The translations under genes and the position numbers were made by a program. Shown here piece by piece: positions 1-9,004 of a stretch of DNA of 21,619 nucleotides (position 1 is the stretch's first letter; each line of letters starts with the position of its first letter). Source of the stretch: Caldifarciminota bacterium (GTDB taxonomy: Bacteria > Hydrothermota > 32-111 > QNBC01); assembly GCA_015486655.1 (NCBI GenBank), contig WFRF01000162.1:1-21619 (forward strand). Reading direction: 5' to 3'. Under the pieces are notes generated by a model. It was given only the letters and a program-made list of their open reading frames with translations, had not been told where the DNA came from and made no database searches.

Positions 1-2660
1 CTTAATCTGTTATCGGTTTTTCCAATGTAAATAAATTTTGCTCCCTTTTTCTTTCTTCTCATAATTTCCGGTATTACCATTGTTGCTTCGTCATAAGGAG
101 CAATGCCTATTGCCATAATTACATCGGCATTCCGCAGTGTTTTGTAGTTATTAGGGGACAGATTGGAACCGAAAGAATCTTCGAGGTTGCTTATCATGTT
201 TATGTTTTTAATTGAACCGATTTCACTGCCGGGTAAAGCTTTGGAGATTTTGCTAAGTATATACATCTCTTCCAATGGAGAATTCTCGGACACGAAGAAT
301 GCAATACTGTCCGGCGATCTATTTTTCATTTTCTCCACAAGAGTTTTAAGGGAAGTTTTCGTTTCTTCCCACGGGATTCTTTCCCCCAGGATTTCGTACA
401 TCTTTCTGAATCCGAATCTGCCGAGTTTACATATATTGCCGAATAAGTTGGTGTCTGAATCATGAAATCCTTTGATGGAAACAATTTTATTGCCCATGAC
501 ATCAACATCCAATTCACAACCGAAACTGCAGAAAGGACATACCGTTTTCTTTGTTTGTAACTTAAAAGGTCCGGGTTTTAGTGTCGCCGGTTTTATCACA
601 ATTGCACCTGTGGGACATGCATCGGCACATAACCCGCATGAAATACATTCGGTTTCCAGGAGAGACTTATCAAGAGCAGGACGGACAATTGTTTTGAATC
701 CTCTGTTTACGAGTCCCAAAATAGACAATCCTACAACTTCTTTACACATGCGTATACACCTCGAGCAAGAGATACATTTGTTCGGTTCAAATGTGATATA
801 CGGGTGAGAGTCATCAATGGGAAGATCTTTGAACTCACCTTTAAAATAGGTTTGATCCACACTATATTTAGTGGAAGCATCTTTTAATTCGCAATTAAAT
901 ACCGCTTTACAACCACATTCAAGACACCTCAACGATTCTTCATGTGCCATCTCGTCATTAAATCCCAGCTCTACTTCGTCGAACCCTTTTATCCTCTCTT
1001 TCGGTGGCAGCTTAGGCATCTCAATTTTTGGGAGTTTAGGCAGATGTTTATAATTTTCCGATAGTTGCTCTGCGAGCTCATCTTTCTTTGAGAAAAATTC
1101 TTCAGGATAAGGGACGATTTCACCGTTTGTTATATATTTGTCAATTACCCAAGCAGCTCTTTTCCCGTCCGCAATTGCTCCGATTACGGTGTCGGGTCCC
1201 CTTCTGAAATCTCCGCCGGCAAAAACTCCGGGATAATCTGTGACGAAAGTATTTTTCCCCGTTTCCACAGTGTTTTTTCGGGTGAATTTTATCATTGAAG
1301 CAATATCATCGGATTCATTTTCAATAAAGCTGAGATCCGAACGCTGACCGATTGAGAAGATAACGGAGGAAGCTTTAATTTTAAATTCCGAACCTTCAAC
1401 AGGTAAAGGTCTTCTCCTCCCGGAATTATCGGGTTCACCCAATTTCATGCGGATACATTCTATCTCTGAGACATTTCCGTTTGCATCTTTAATTATTCTT
1501 AAAGGGTTGGTAAGAAATTCGATTTTTACCCCTTCATCAAGAGCATCTTGAATCTCCGTCCTGTGAGCGGGCATCTCGTTAATGGTCCTTCTGTATATCA
1601 TTGTTACGTTTTTTGCTCCGAGCCTCAAACTTACACGAGCCGTATCAATTGCGGTATTTCCTCCTCCAATAATAATAACATTGTCACCTATTACCGGCTT
1701 TTTTCCGCTTGCAACGTCATGTAAGAAATCGATACCGCCAAAGGCACCTTTGGCATCTTCACCGTCGATACCCATGGACATACTTTTATGCGCTCCTATT
1801 GCGAGAAAGATTGCATCATATCCTTTGTTTTTAAGATCGCTAATAGTAAAATCTCTACCCAATTTTTTATTTGTGTATATTTTCGGTCCCAAATCGGTTA
1901 TGGATTTGATTTCAATGTCAAGAACATCGTTTGGTTGCCTATACTCGGGGATTCCGTAACGAACCATTCCGCCTGCTTTATCATACTGCTCAAATACATC
2001 CACGCCGTGTCCGTTTTTTGCAAGGTAAAATGCACAGGATAGACCGGCAGGTCCTCCCCCCACAATTGCTACTCGTTTTCCCGTATCGGGTTTCTTGGGA
2101 GGGGTATAACTGTTTTCATCCGCTATATCTTTATCTGCCGCATATCTCTTTAAAAAATCGATGCCCACTTTTGAATCTACGAGGTTTCTTCTGCAAGCAT
2201 CCTCGCACGGCCGAGTACATACCCTACCGCAAACAGAAGGGAAGGGGTTATCTTCTTTGATTATCTTTACAGCTTCTTTATAGTTCCCTTCGGCAATAGC
2301 CGCTATGTATCCCTGAACATCCACATTTGAAGGACAGGTGTTTTTGCAGGGACCTATGCAATCGGCATAGTGATTCGACATCAGCAACTCAAGAGCCATT
2401 TTTCTTTGTTTCCATATCTCTTTTGTGTCTGTTTTTATCTCCATTCCTTCACTGACCTTTGTTCCACATGAGAGAGAATATTTTTTTCTGGCTCCTTTAA
2501 TCTCCACGGTGCAGAGAAAGCATGATCCGTAAGGTTCAAGTTGTTCGTGATAGCAAAGAGTCGGGATTTCTATACCATTTTCTTTGCAAACATCGAGAAC
2601 CGTCTGGTTGTTGTCGGCTTTATATTTTAATCCGTTGATTGTTATATTTACCTTACTCAT
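1..2660 (-). CDS. Fused 2Fe-2S / GltD-type flavoprotein / NuoG-like subunit (partial, C-terminus outside window)
   Basis: About 886 residues are visible and the frame is open at the left edge. Domain order: a 2Fe-2S plant-type domain (Cys36, 47, 50, 65); a GltD-type N-terminal iron-sulfur segment (HYADCIGPC and VCGRVCTRPCEDAC); a FAD site near residue 194 (VAIVGGGPAGLS); an NAD(P) site near 325 (VIIIGGGNTAID); a C-rich segment RCLECGC; two [4Fe-4S] motifs at about 630-690 (CISCSRCIRMC, CISCGLCADAC); a molybdopterin-type Fe4S4 domain from about 707 (CPFCSFGC); and the start of a molybdopterin-like domain. The architecture matches large subunits of soluble bifurcating complexes (NfnB-containing Stn type) and formate dehydrogenase alpha chains. 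In the visible part the Cys/SeCys-His ligand region is not recognisable and the usual C-x-K-G after the last cluster Cys reads C-K-L-G, which favours a NuoG-like, non-Mo role. The start follows AGGAGG, which overlaps the stop of the NuoF gene; an adjacent ATG at 2663 is an alternative. Confidence 0.85.
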   Translation of the reverse strand, partial: MSKVNITINGLKYKADNNQTVLDVCKENGIEIPTLCYHEQLEPYGSCFLCTVEIKGARKKYSLSCGTKVSEGMEIKTDTKEIWKQRKMALELLMSNHYADCIGPCKNTCPSNVDVQGYIAAIAEGNYKEAVKIIKEDNPFPSVCGRVCTRPCEDACRRNLVDSKVGIDFLKRYAADKDIADENSYTPPKKPDTGKRVAIVGGGPAGLSCAFYLAKNGHGVDVFEQYDKAGGMVRYGIPEYRQPNDVLDIEIKSITDLGPKIYTNKKLGRDFTISDLKNKGYDAIFLAIGAHKSMSMGIDGEDAKGAFGGIDFLHDVASGKKPVIGDNVIIIGGGNTAIDTARVSLRLGAKNVTMIYRRTINEMPAHRTEIQDALDEGVKIEFLTNPLRIIKDANGNVSEIECIRMKLGEPDNSGRRRPLPVEGSEFKIKASSVIFSIGQRSDLSFIENESDDIASMIKFTRKNTVETGKNTFVTDYPGVFAGGDFRRGPDTVIGAIADGKRAAWVIDKYITNGEIVPYPEEFFSKKDELAEQLSENYKHLPKLPKIEMPKLPPKERIKGFDEVELGFNDEMAHEESLRCLECGCKAVFNCELKDASTKYSVDQTYFKGEFKDLPIDDSHPYITFEPNKCISCSRCIRMCKEVVGLSILGLVNRGFKTIVRPALDKSLLETECISCGLCADACPTGAIVIKPATLKPGPFKLQTKKTVCPFCSFGCELDVDVMGNKIVSIKGFHDSDTNLFGNICKLGRFGFRKMYEILGERIPWEETKTSLKTLVEKMKNRSPDSIAFFVSENSPLEEMYILSKISKALPGSEIGSIKNINMISNLEDSFGSNLSPNNYKTLRNADVIMAIGIAPYDEATMVIPEIMRRKKKGAKFIYIGKTDNRL

Positions 2661-2668
2661 CATACCTC

Positions 2669-4450
2669 CTATTTAACCTCAACTGCTCCGAAGGGACAAA
2701 CTCTGAAGCAATTGCCGCATTTTATGCATGCCGATTGATCTATAACATACGGGACACCCTTCTCTCCCGAAATGGCATTAACCGGACAATTTCTCGCACA
2801 GATGCTGCATGATTTACATTTGTCGGGATCGATTTCATATTTTATCAATGCTTTGCATTCTTTGGCGGGGCATGTTTTGTCGATTATATGCGCCTCGTAT
2901 TCATTTCTGAAATATTTTAAAGTTGTAAGAACCGGATTGGGAGCGGTTTGTCCCAAACCGCAAAGGGAGGACTCTTTTGTCATATATGCCAACTCTTCAA
3001 GTTTATTCAGGTCTTCAATTTTTCCTTTACCTTCTGTGATTCTATCAAGAGTTTCGTACATACGCTTTGTCCCTACTCTGCAAAATGTACATTTTCCGCA
3101 TGATTCATTCTGGGTAAAATTCAAAAAGTATCTTGCAACGGATACCATACAGGTATCTTCATCCATTACAACCATTCCGCCGGATCCCATAATTGCACCT
3201 GTTGCACTGAGGGAATCGTAATCAACCGGGGTATCCAGCAAAGATTCGGGGATACACCCTCCGCTGGGACCTCCCACCTGAACAGCCTTAAATTTTTTAT
3301 CATCCTTAATACCACCGGCGATATCAAATATAATTTCTCTTAGTGTTATCCCCATGGGGACTTCAATCAATCCCGTTCTTTTCACTTTTCCCGAGAGGGA
3401 GAACACTTTGGTCCCTTTGCTTTTTTCGGTACCCAAAGAAGCAAATTTGTCGGAACCGTTTCTTATTATCCATGCTATATTAGCCAAAGTTTCAACATTA
3501 TTTATATTTGTCGGTTTCCCCCAAATACCTGATTGGGCAGGGAAGGGGGGACGGATACGGGGCATTCCTCTTTTTCCCTCGATAGATGCAATCAGAGCCG
3601 TTTCTTCACCGCATACAAAGGCACCTGCTCCTTGCTTAATACTTAAATGGAACGAAAAATCGCTGCCAAGTATGTTATCACCGAGGAAGCCTTTTTCCTC
3701 GGCTTGTTTTATTGCAATGTTAAGGCGTTTTATTGCCAGGGGATATTCGGCTCTGCAATATATATAACCTTCATCTGCTCCTATTGCATAAGCACCTATG
3801 ATCATTCCCTCGATGACGGAATGAGGGTCTCCCTCAAGGACTGATCTGTCCATAAATGCTCCGGGGTCACCTTCGTCTGCATTACAGACCATATATTTTT
3901 TGTCCCCTTCGGCTTTATTTGCAAACTCCCATTTTAAACCGGTAGGGAAACCTGCTCCCCCTCTTCCTCTGAGTCCGGATTTTTTTATCTCTCCGATTAC
4001 ATCTGTCTGTGACATGGAGGAGATTACCTTTTGTAACGCTTTATATCCGTCTGTATTTAGATAATCTTCTATGCTTTCGGGATTAATAATTCCCGTTCTC
4101 GAAAGAACTATCCTGTATTGTTTGTCAAAAAGATTCTCTTCACTGCCGTCATTTCTCGTGGATTTTACGACCCAGTCATGAATAATCTCGTTACTTTCCA
4201 CATGTTCGGCAAATATCTTTTCCGCCTTTTCGGGGTTTATGCCGCCGTAAAGTGTTTTCTCTCCTGTTTCCGTGTCGATAATTTCAACTAACGGTTCTTT
4301 ATAACACATCCCCACACAACCTGTTTCCTCCAAGGTTACTTCGGGATGATTTTTTTCAATTATCAATTTCTGCAATTTTTCATAAACGGGTTTAGCTCCT
4401 GCTGCAATTCCACATGAACCCATTCCCACTGTAATTTTATATTTTCCCAT
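2669..4450 (-). CDS. nuoF: NuoF/HydB-like NADH-binding flavoprotein subunit
   Basis: 593 residues, longer than NuoF of complex I and typical of soluble HydB-type subunits. Domain order: an N-terminal thioredoxin-like 2Fe-2S domain (residues 1 to ~110; Cys13 plus TGCVGMC, so three rather than four obvious cysteines); the FMN/NADH domain (GRGGAGFPTGLKW, CNADEGDPGAFMDRS); an SLBB segment; the C-terminal 4Fe-4S site (CGKCTFCRVGTKR and later SLCGLG); and an added 2x[4Fe-4S] ferredoxin at the C-terminus (CKSCSICARNCP, CIKCGNCFRVCP). The family oxidises or reduces NAD(H) at FMN. In bifurcating hydrogenases and Nfn-like complexes this subunit is the site of electron bifurcation to ferredoxin. It lies between the NuoE-like gene and the large fused subunit, with 12- and 8-nt gaps, so the three almost certainly form one cytoplasmic complex. 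No membrane-arm genes are in view. Confidence 0.93.
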   Translation of the reverse strand: MGKYKITVGMGSCGIAAGAKPVYEKLQKLIIEKNHPEVTLEETGCVGMCYKEPLVEIIDTETGEKTLYGGINPEKAEKIFAEHVESNEIIHDWVVKSTRNDGSEENLFDKQYRIVLSRTGIINPESIEDYLNTDGYKALQKVISSMSQTDVIGEIKKSGLRGRGGAGFPTGLKWEFANKAEGDKKYMVCNADEGDPGAFMDRSVLEGDPHSVIEGMIIGAYAIGADEGYIYCRAEYPLAIKRLNIAIKQAEEKGFLGDNILGSDFSFHLSIKQGAGAFVCGEETALIASIEGKRGMPRIRPPFPAQSGIWGKPTNINNVETLANIAWIIRNGSDKFASLGTEKSKGTKVFSLSGKVKRTGLIEVPMGITLREIIFDIAGGIKDDKKFKAVQVGGPSGGCIPESLLDTPVDYDSLSATGAIMGSGGMVVMDEDTCMVSVARYFLNFTQNESCGKCTFCRVGTKRMYETLDRITEGKGKIEDLNKLEELAYMTKESSLCGLGQTAPNPVLTTLKYFRNEYEAHIIDKTCPAKECKALIKYEIDPDKCKSCSICARNCPVNAISGEKGVPYVIDQSACIKCGNCFRVCPFGAVEVK

Positions 4451-4462
4451 AATGTTCTCCCG

Positions 4463-4921
4463 TTAGAATGATTTTAATATCTTTCTTATTTTATCGGGGG
4501 TTAATTTGCCGTAAACAACTCCATCTATCATCATTACCGGAGCAAGACTGCAGCATCCGAGACATGCAACATGTTCTACGGTGAATTTTTTATCGCTTGT
4601 CGTGCCGTAATCACCGAGTTTTAATTCCTCTAAAATAACATCCTTTACCGTGTCGGCTCCGTTCACATGACAAGCAGTTCCCTGGCATATTTTAATATTA
4701 TGCAACCCGGGTTCTTCAAGTTTGAATTGTGAATAGAATGTGGCAACACCGTATATGTCACTTTCGGCATAATCGGTGTTTTTTGAAATTGTTTCTATTG
4801 CCTCTTTTGAAATGTAACCGTATGTCTCCTGAATTTCCTGCAAAATAGGGATTAAAGTCCCTTTCTCTTTTGCATGTTTGGCAATAATTTCTTCAATAGA
4901 TAAAGCGTTTTTAATATCCAT
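4463..4921 (-). CDS. nuoE: NuoE/HydC-like thioredoxin-fold [2Fe-2S] subunit
   Basis: 152 residues, normal for the 24-kDa subunit family. The four cluster ligands are Cys79, Cys84 (C-x4-C in ICQGTACHVNG) and Cys120, Cys124 (C-x3-C in ACLGCC). The N-terminal helical part contains the family motif GVATFYSQF. It passes electrons between the NADH/FMN site of the NuoF-like partner and the rest of the complex. It is the first gene of the three-gene complex within the operon and starts 9 nt after the acetate kinase stop, so redox and ATP-forming steps are co-transcribed. Confidence 0.93.
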   Translation of the reverse strand: MDIKNALSIEEIIAKHAKEKGTLIPILQEIQETYGYISKEAIETISKNTDYAESDIYGVATFYSQFKLEEPGLHNIKICQGTACHVNGADTVKDVILEELKLGDYGTTSDKKFTVEHVACLGCCSLAPVMMIDGVVYGKLTPDKIRKILKSF

Positions 4922-4930
4922 ACAATCACC

Positions 4931-6136
4931 CTACTTTAAGTTTTTAACGATTGTCTCTGTTTCTTTTGCTATCATCAATTCTTCATTCGTGGGAATAACA
5001 AGTATTCTAATCTTTGAATTGAATGCGGAAATATCCGTAATTATGCCTTTCTCGAGATTTCTGTTTTTGTTTTTGTCCACAATGATACCGAATTCTTCAA
5101 GCCCTTTAAGGGAAGATTCTCTTACCGGGATACAGTTTTCACCTATGCCGGCGGTAAAAACAATTGCATCTACCGTTCCTATTGCAAACATGTATGCCCC
5201 TATATATTTCTTTACCCTGTAGCAAAAAATATCAAAAGCCAGTTTAGCCCTAAAATCGCCCTCTTCGGATTTTTTTACTATCTTTCGCATATCGTTGCTG
5301 TAACCGGATATCCCGAGCAACCCGCTGTTTTTGTTTATTATATTATTGATTTGCGGCATGGAATAGTTTAAATCATTTTCAAGGTATATGAGTATTGCCG
5401 GGTCTATATCGCCCGAGCGCGTGCCCATGAGGAGTCCTTCCACAGGAGTAAATCCCATGGATGTATCGTAGGATCGACCTTCCTTAATTGCCGTAATGCT
5501 TGCACCGTTACCGAGATGACAAGTTATGAGATTGGTGTTCTCAAGGGGTTTGTTCAAAAATTCAGCTGCTTTTATTGCCACATATTTGTGACTTGTCCCG
5601 TGAAAACCGTACTTCCTTATACCGTAATTTTTGTAGAAATCGTATGGTAAACCGTAAGTATAAACGTGTGGCGGGATTGTCTGGTGAAATGAGGTGTCAA
5701 AAACGGCAACCTGGGGTTTATCAGGCATCATTTCGATGGATGAAAGTATGCCTTTCAAATTGGGGGGGTTATGCAGGGGAGCCAGTTTGGAATCCTTTCG
5801 GATTTCATTGATAACATCTTCATTTATCAGAATTGATTCGGAGTATTTTTCTCCTCCATGGACAACCCTGTGACCCACAGCATCTATATCGTTCAACGAA
5901 TGTATGGGACCGTATTTTTGATCCATAAGAAGAGTGACCATTCGTTTAAAAGCATTGCTGTGATCGGGAATCTCCTCTTTATTTTCGTATATCTCTTTTT
6001 CTTTTGTGTGATGCACAAAGGATTCATCCTCACCGATCTTTTCTATGAGTCCTTTACATAAAACATTATTTGTGGAAGTATTAATTAGCTGATATTTCAC
6101 GGAAGAACTACCTGAATTTATGATAAGTATTTTCAT
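4931..6136 (-). CDS. ackA: Acetate kinase
   Basis: 401 residues, the standard size. Cytoplasmic enzyme that converts acetyl phosphate + ADP to acetate + ATP, the substrate-level phosphorylation step of acetate-forming fermentation. Diagnostic motifs are the N-terminal NSGSSSVKYQL, GHRVVHGG, HLGNGASITAI, the catalytic-loop arginine in MGTRSGDIDP, and FTAGIGEN near the C-terminus. The ATG overlaps the ndk stop by four bases (ATGA), indicating translational coupling. No phosphotransacetylase gene is in the window, so its acetyl-phosphate source must be encoded elsewhere. Placement next to a NuoEF-type complex fits an organism that balances NADH/ferredoxin while excreting acetate. Confidence 0.97.
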   Translation of the reverse strand: MKILIINSGSSSVKYQLINTSTNNVLCKGLIEKIGEDESFVHHTKEKEIYENKEEIPDHSNAFKRMVTLLMDQKYGPIHSLNDIDAVGHRVVHGGEKYSESILINEDVINEIRKDSKLAPLHNPPNLKGILSSIEMMPDKPQVAVFDTSFHQTIPPHVYTYGLPYDFYKNYGIRKYGFHGTSHKYVAIKAAEFLNKPLENTNLITCHLGNGASITAIKEGRSYDTSMGFTPVEGLLMGTRSGDIDPAILIYLENDLNYSMPQINNIINKNSGLLGISGYSNDMRKIVKKSEEGDFRAKLAFDIFCYRVKKYIGAYMFAIGTVDAIVFTAGIGENCIPVRESSLKGLEEFGIIVDKNKNRNLEKGIITDISAFNSKIRILVIPTNEELMIAKETETIVKNLK

Positions 6137-6543
6137 AGTATTCCTTTAAAAAAGAAAATTATCTCCCTTTTTGCGCTTTCGGGCGAATCCGCACCATGTA
6201 TGGAATTGTGCCTTATATCCATACCGAACATATTACGAATGGTTCCTTCGTTTGCCTTGTTCGGGTCGGTTGACCCCATTAGTTCTCTCAGGTCATGAAT
6301 GGCATTTTCCTTTTCAAGCACCAAACATAGAACCGGTCCGCTTGACATATATTTGCACAAAGGGTGATAAAAATCTTTATCTTTATGAACAATGTAGAAT
6401 TGTTCAGCTTCTTTTTCGGATAAATGCAAAAAGCGCATGGCAACAAACTCAAAACCATGCGCTTCAACTATATTTAATATTTTACCTACAAGTTTTCTTT
6501 CAAATGCATCCGGTTTTATAAGACAAAATGTTTTTTCTTTCAT
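6133..6543 (-). CDS. ndk: Nucleoside diphosphate kinase
   Basis: 136 residues, full length. Transfers the gamma-phosphate from ATP to other NDPs through a phosphohistidine. The family signature NSIHGADS is present with the catalytic His at about residue 116, and the N-terminal FCLIKPDAF matches the family start. The ATG is 3 nt after the arcC stop. The nearest Shine-Dalgarno-like bases (AAGGA) abut the ATG directly, which is unusually close and suggests dependence on translational coupling to arcC. Its place between carbamate kinase and acetate kinase groups three phosphotransfer enzymes. Confidence 0.97.
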   Translation of the reverse strand: MKEKTFCLIKPDAFERKLVGKILNIVEAHGFEFVAMRFLHLSEKEAEQFYIVHKDKDFYHPLCKYMSSGPVLCLVLEKENAIHDLRELMGSTDPNKANEGTIRNMFGMDIRHNSIHGADSPESAKREIIFFFKGIL

Positions 6544-6546
6544 TCC

Positions 6547-7485
6547 TTAAGGAGTAATCAGTGTCCCTGTTTTTCCTTCAATTGCCTTTGATCCGTTTTC
6601 GATGGAACTGATAATTACCCTTTTACCTCCATTTTTAAGAAAATTGATTGCCGCTTCGATTTTCGGTGCCATGCTTCCCTTTGCAAAATGTCCTTCATCG
6701 TAGTATTTGACAGCTTCTTTAACGGTCATATGATCAATATCCACTTGATTAGGTTTATTAAAATTCAAAGAAACTTTATCCACACCCGTAAGTATGATGA
6801 ATGTGTCAGCCCCGATTTCACGTGCGAGAACAGCGGATGCTCTGTCTTTGTCTATTACCGAATCAAAACCTTCCAATGTCCCGTCTTCTTGTCTGTAAAC
6901 GGGAATTCCGCCGCCTCCTGCAGCAATGACAAGCGTCCCCGAATCCACAATTTTCTTTATAATCTTTTTTTCTACGATTTCCAATGGAATGGGAGAGGGG
7001 ACAACCCTTCTGTAGCCTCTTCCAGCATCTTCTCGAATAACCCAGCCCTTTTCTTTGAGTTTGGGAAGATCTTCCTTCTTGTAAAAGGGACCCACCGGTT
7101 TTGTGGGATTAGAGATGGAAGGATCATTCTTGTCCACAAGAACCTGCGTTACGATGGTAACAACATCTTTCTCAATGTTCTCGAGATGTAACCTGTTTTG
7201 CAAAGACTGTTCAATCATGTAGCCGATCCATCCCTGTGTTGATGCATCAATAACACCTAAGGGCAGAGGGGGGACTTGCCCCTCTGCCATCTCATTCTTT
7301 ATCAGTTCGTGTCCTGCTTGGGGACCGTTTCCGTGGGTTATTACGATTTTGAAATCTTTTTTAACAAGGGCGATTATAGCGTTTAAACTGCTCCTTGTAT
7401 TTGCAAATTGCTCGTGAATATTGCCTTTTTGTCCTTTTTTTATCAGAGCATTTCCGCCCAATGCAACTACAGCAATATTATTCAT
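6547..7485 (-). CDS. arcC: Carbamate kinase
   Basis: 312 residues, the usual length. Catalyses carbamoyl phosphate + ADP to carbamate + ATP, usually the last, ATP-yielding step of arginine/agmatine, citrulline or purine-derived catabolism. Seen motifs: VVALGGNALIKKGQ at the N-terminus, THGNGPQAG (substrate/phosphate loop), AAGGGGIPV, a nucleotide-site segment with GVDKV, and KGSMAPKIEAA near the C-terminus. No arginine deiminase or carbamoyltransferase gene lies nearby, so the source of carbamoyl phosphate is not shown. The gene starts 3 nt after the stop of the COG2403 gene. Confidence 0.96.
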   Translation of the reverse strand: MNNIAVVALGGNALIKKGQKGNIHEQFANTRSSLNAIIALVKKDFKIVITHGNGPQAGHELIKNEMAEGQVPPLPLGVIDASTQGWIGYMIEQSLQNRLHLENIEKDVVTIVTQVLVDKNDPSISNPTKPVGPFYKKEDLPKLKEKGWVIREDAGRGYRRVVPSPIPLEIVEKKIIKKIVDSGTLVIAAGGGGIPVYRQEDGTLEGFDSVIDKDRASAVLAREIGADTFIILTGVDKVSLNFNKPNQVDIDHMTVKEAVKYYDEGHFAKGSMAPKIEAAINFLKNGGKRVIISSIENGSKAIEGKTGTLITP

Positions 7486-7488
7486 AAC

Positions 7489-8820
7489 CTACTTTAAATT
7501 CTTCTTGCTTAAAAAATCGTTTATAACGTCTTCAAGATCCGGTTTTCCGATTTCGTCGAGTTCGTATCTTACCCTTGTTGAAGGCTTGTCGATCTTTGCA
7601 ACGCGTTTAAGATCTATGGGGGTACCTATAATTACGGCGTCACAAGGAACGTTCTCGATTGTTTTTTCAAGATCCTTTATTTGCTGTTCGCTGTAACCCA
7701 TTGCCGGCAGTATTATTCCCGTATCGGGATATTTCTTGTATGTGTCGGCAATTGTTCCAACGGCATAAGGTTTGGGATCAATAATTTCTGCTGCACCGAA
7801 TTTCCTCGCTGCTACATAACCGGCTCCGATTTTCATTCCACCGTGGGTTAATGTGGGGCCGTCTTCAATAACGAGAACCCTCTTACCTTTGATAACCGAC
7901 GGGTCTTCCACTGTAATGGGTGATGCCGCGTCAACGACTATGGCATTGGGATTTGCCTTTTCTATGTTGTGCCTTACGGTTTCAATGTCTTCCGGTCTTG
8001 CGGAATCAATTTTATTGATTACGATAACGTCAGCGGATCTGAAGTTAACTTCTCCGGGATAATAGGTCATTTCGTGGTTTGGTCTCAAAGGATCCACAAC
8101 AACGATATGCAGATCGGATTTATAGAATGAAAAATCATTGTTTCCACCGTCCCAAAGTATAATATCGGCTTCCTGTTCAGCTTGTCTTATGATTTTTTCG
8201 TAATCGACACCTGCATATACGATTGTCCCTCTGTCAATATGCGGTTCGTATTCTTCTCTTTCTTCGATTGTGCATTCGTATTTGTCAAGGTCATCATATG
8301 TTGCAAATCTTTCGGCAATCTGTTTCCTGAGATCACCGTAAGGCATGGGATGACGAATTGCGGCAAGTTTGAAACCTTTTGATTTCAGAATATCCGAAAC
8401 CCTCCTGGTTGTCTGGCTTTTTCCGCATCCGGTTCTGATAGCACAAATGGAAATTACCGGTTTTGTTGATTTGATTTGTGTTGCCTTGGGACCAAGGAAC
8501 ATAAAATCAGCACCGGCAGCGTTGACAATAGAGCCTTTATCCATAACATAGTTGTAAGGAACATCACTGTAAGCAAACACGACGAGGTCAATATCAAACT
8601 TTTTAATTAATTCGGGAAGATCTTTTTCGTCGTAAATAGGTATACCATCAGGATAGAGGGAACCTGCCAGTTCGGTAGGGTATTTTCTCCCATCAATATC
8701 GGGTATCTGTGTTGCCGTAAATGCAACTACCTCATACTCCTCATTATCTCTAAAAAAGGTGTTAAAATTGTGAAAATCTCTCCCTGCAGCGCCCATGATA
8801 AGAACTTTTCTTTTAACCAT
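7489..8820 (-). CDS. COG2403-type GTPase, cyclic 2,3-diphosphoglycerate synthetase-like
   Basis: 443 residues from the chosen ATG, which is preceded by a strong AGGAGGAGG; the frame runs 16 codons further upstream, but that stretch encodes the ribosome site itself. The N-terminal Rossmann-like part begins KVLIMGAAGRDFHNFN. A P-loop variant RTGCGKSQTTRRV, LWDGGNND and VINKIDSARPED (NKxD) make it a nucleotide-binding P-loop protein, probably GTP specific. The family is named after archaeal cyclic 2,3-diphosphoglycerate synthetase, but bacterial members have no proven role and I do not infer cDPG synthesis. It is the promoter-proximal gene of the operon, directly before carbamate kinase, which hints at a link to carbamoyl-phosphate or acyl-phosphate metabolism. 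Confidence 0.85.
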   Translation of the reverse strand: MVKRKVLIMGAAGRDFHNFNTFFRDNEEYEVVAFTATQIPDIDGRKYPTELAGSLYPDGIPIYDEKDLPELIKKFDIDLVVFAYSDVPYNYVMDKGSIVNAAGADFMFLGPKATQIKSTKPVISICAIRTGCGKSQTTRRVSDILKSKGFKLAAIRHPMPYGDLRKQIAERFATYDDLDKYECTIEEREEYEPHIDRGTIVYAGVDYEKIIRQAEQEADIILWDGGNNDFSFYKSDLHIVVVDPLRPNHEMTYYPGEVNFRSADVIVINKIDSARPEDIETVRHNIEKANPNAIVVDAASPITVEDPSVIKGKRVLVIEDGPTLTHGGMKIGAGYVAARKFGAAEIIDPKPYAVGTIADTYKKYPDTGIILPAMGYSEQQIKDLEKTIENVPCDAVIIGTPIDLKRVAKIDKPSTRVRYELDEIGKPDLEDVINDFLSKKNLK

Positions 8821-8859
8821 ATGTCCTCCTCCTAATAAGTTAGTTGTTTCATAGGATAC

Positions 8860-8887
8860 AGTATACATTTTAAACTGACTTTGTCAA
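8860..8887 (-). promoter_or_regulatory. Sigma-70-type promoter for the minus-strand energy operon
   Basis: On the minus strand a perfect TTGACA -35 box (8882-8887) is followed after 16 nt by TATACT (8860-8865). The start codon at 8820 is about 40 nt downstream, with AGGAGGAGG just before it. This is the only strong sigma-70-like pair upstream of the seven-gene operon, whose internal junctions are all 12 nt or less or overlapping. Confidence 0.75.
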
Positions 8888-9004
8888 GGAAATTCAATTA
8901 AATGGCAAACAGCCGTTTGTATTGAAATAACAGAAAAAAAGAATACAATTATCTGCTGCATATAAAGGGTTATATTTCATGATGCGGACTAATAATCGTT
9001 TAAT

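Noticed and set aside
163..1053. Plus-strand open frames opposite the left-hand genes, including 472-807 and 871-1053
   Set aside because: They lie antisense to the well-supported fused iron-sulfur flavoprotein, lack ribosome sites and show no recognisable domain.
2669..4921. NuoE/NuoF as part of respiratory complex I
   Set aside because: No membrane-arm subunits, and the NuoF-like protein has the extra N-terminal thioredoxin-like and C-terminal ferredoxin domains of soluble HydB-type subunits.
8821..8868. Upstream ATG at 8868 for the COG2403 GTPase
   Set aside because: The extra 16 codons run through the -10 element and the AGGAGGAGG ribosome site, so the start at 8820 is preferred.
8922..8949. 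Possible plus-strand sigma-70 promoter (TTGAAA, 16 nt, TACAAT)
   Set aside because: Weak match in AT-rich DNA, about 260 nt from the first gene, while a near-consensus sigma-54 promoter lies at the expected distance.
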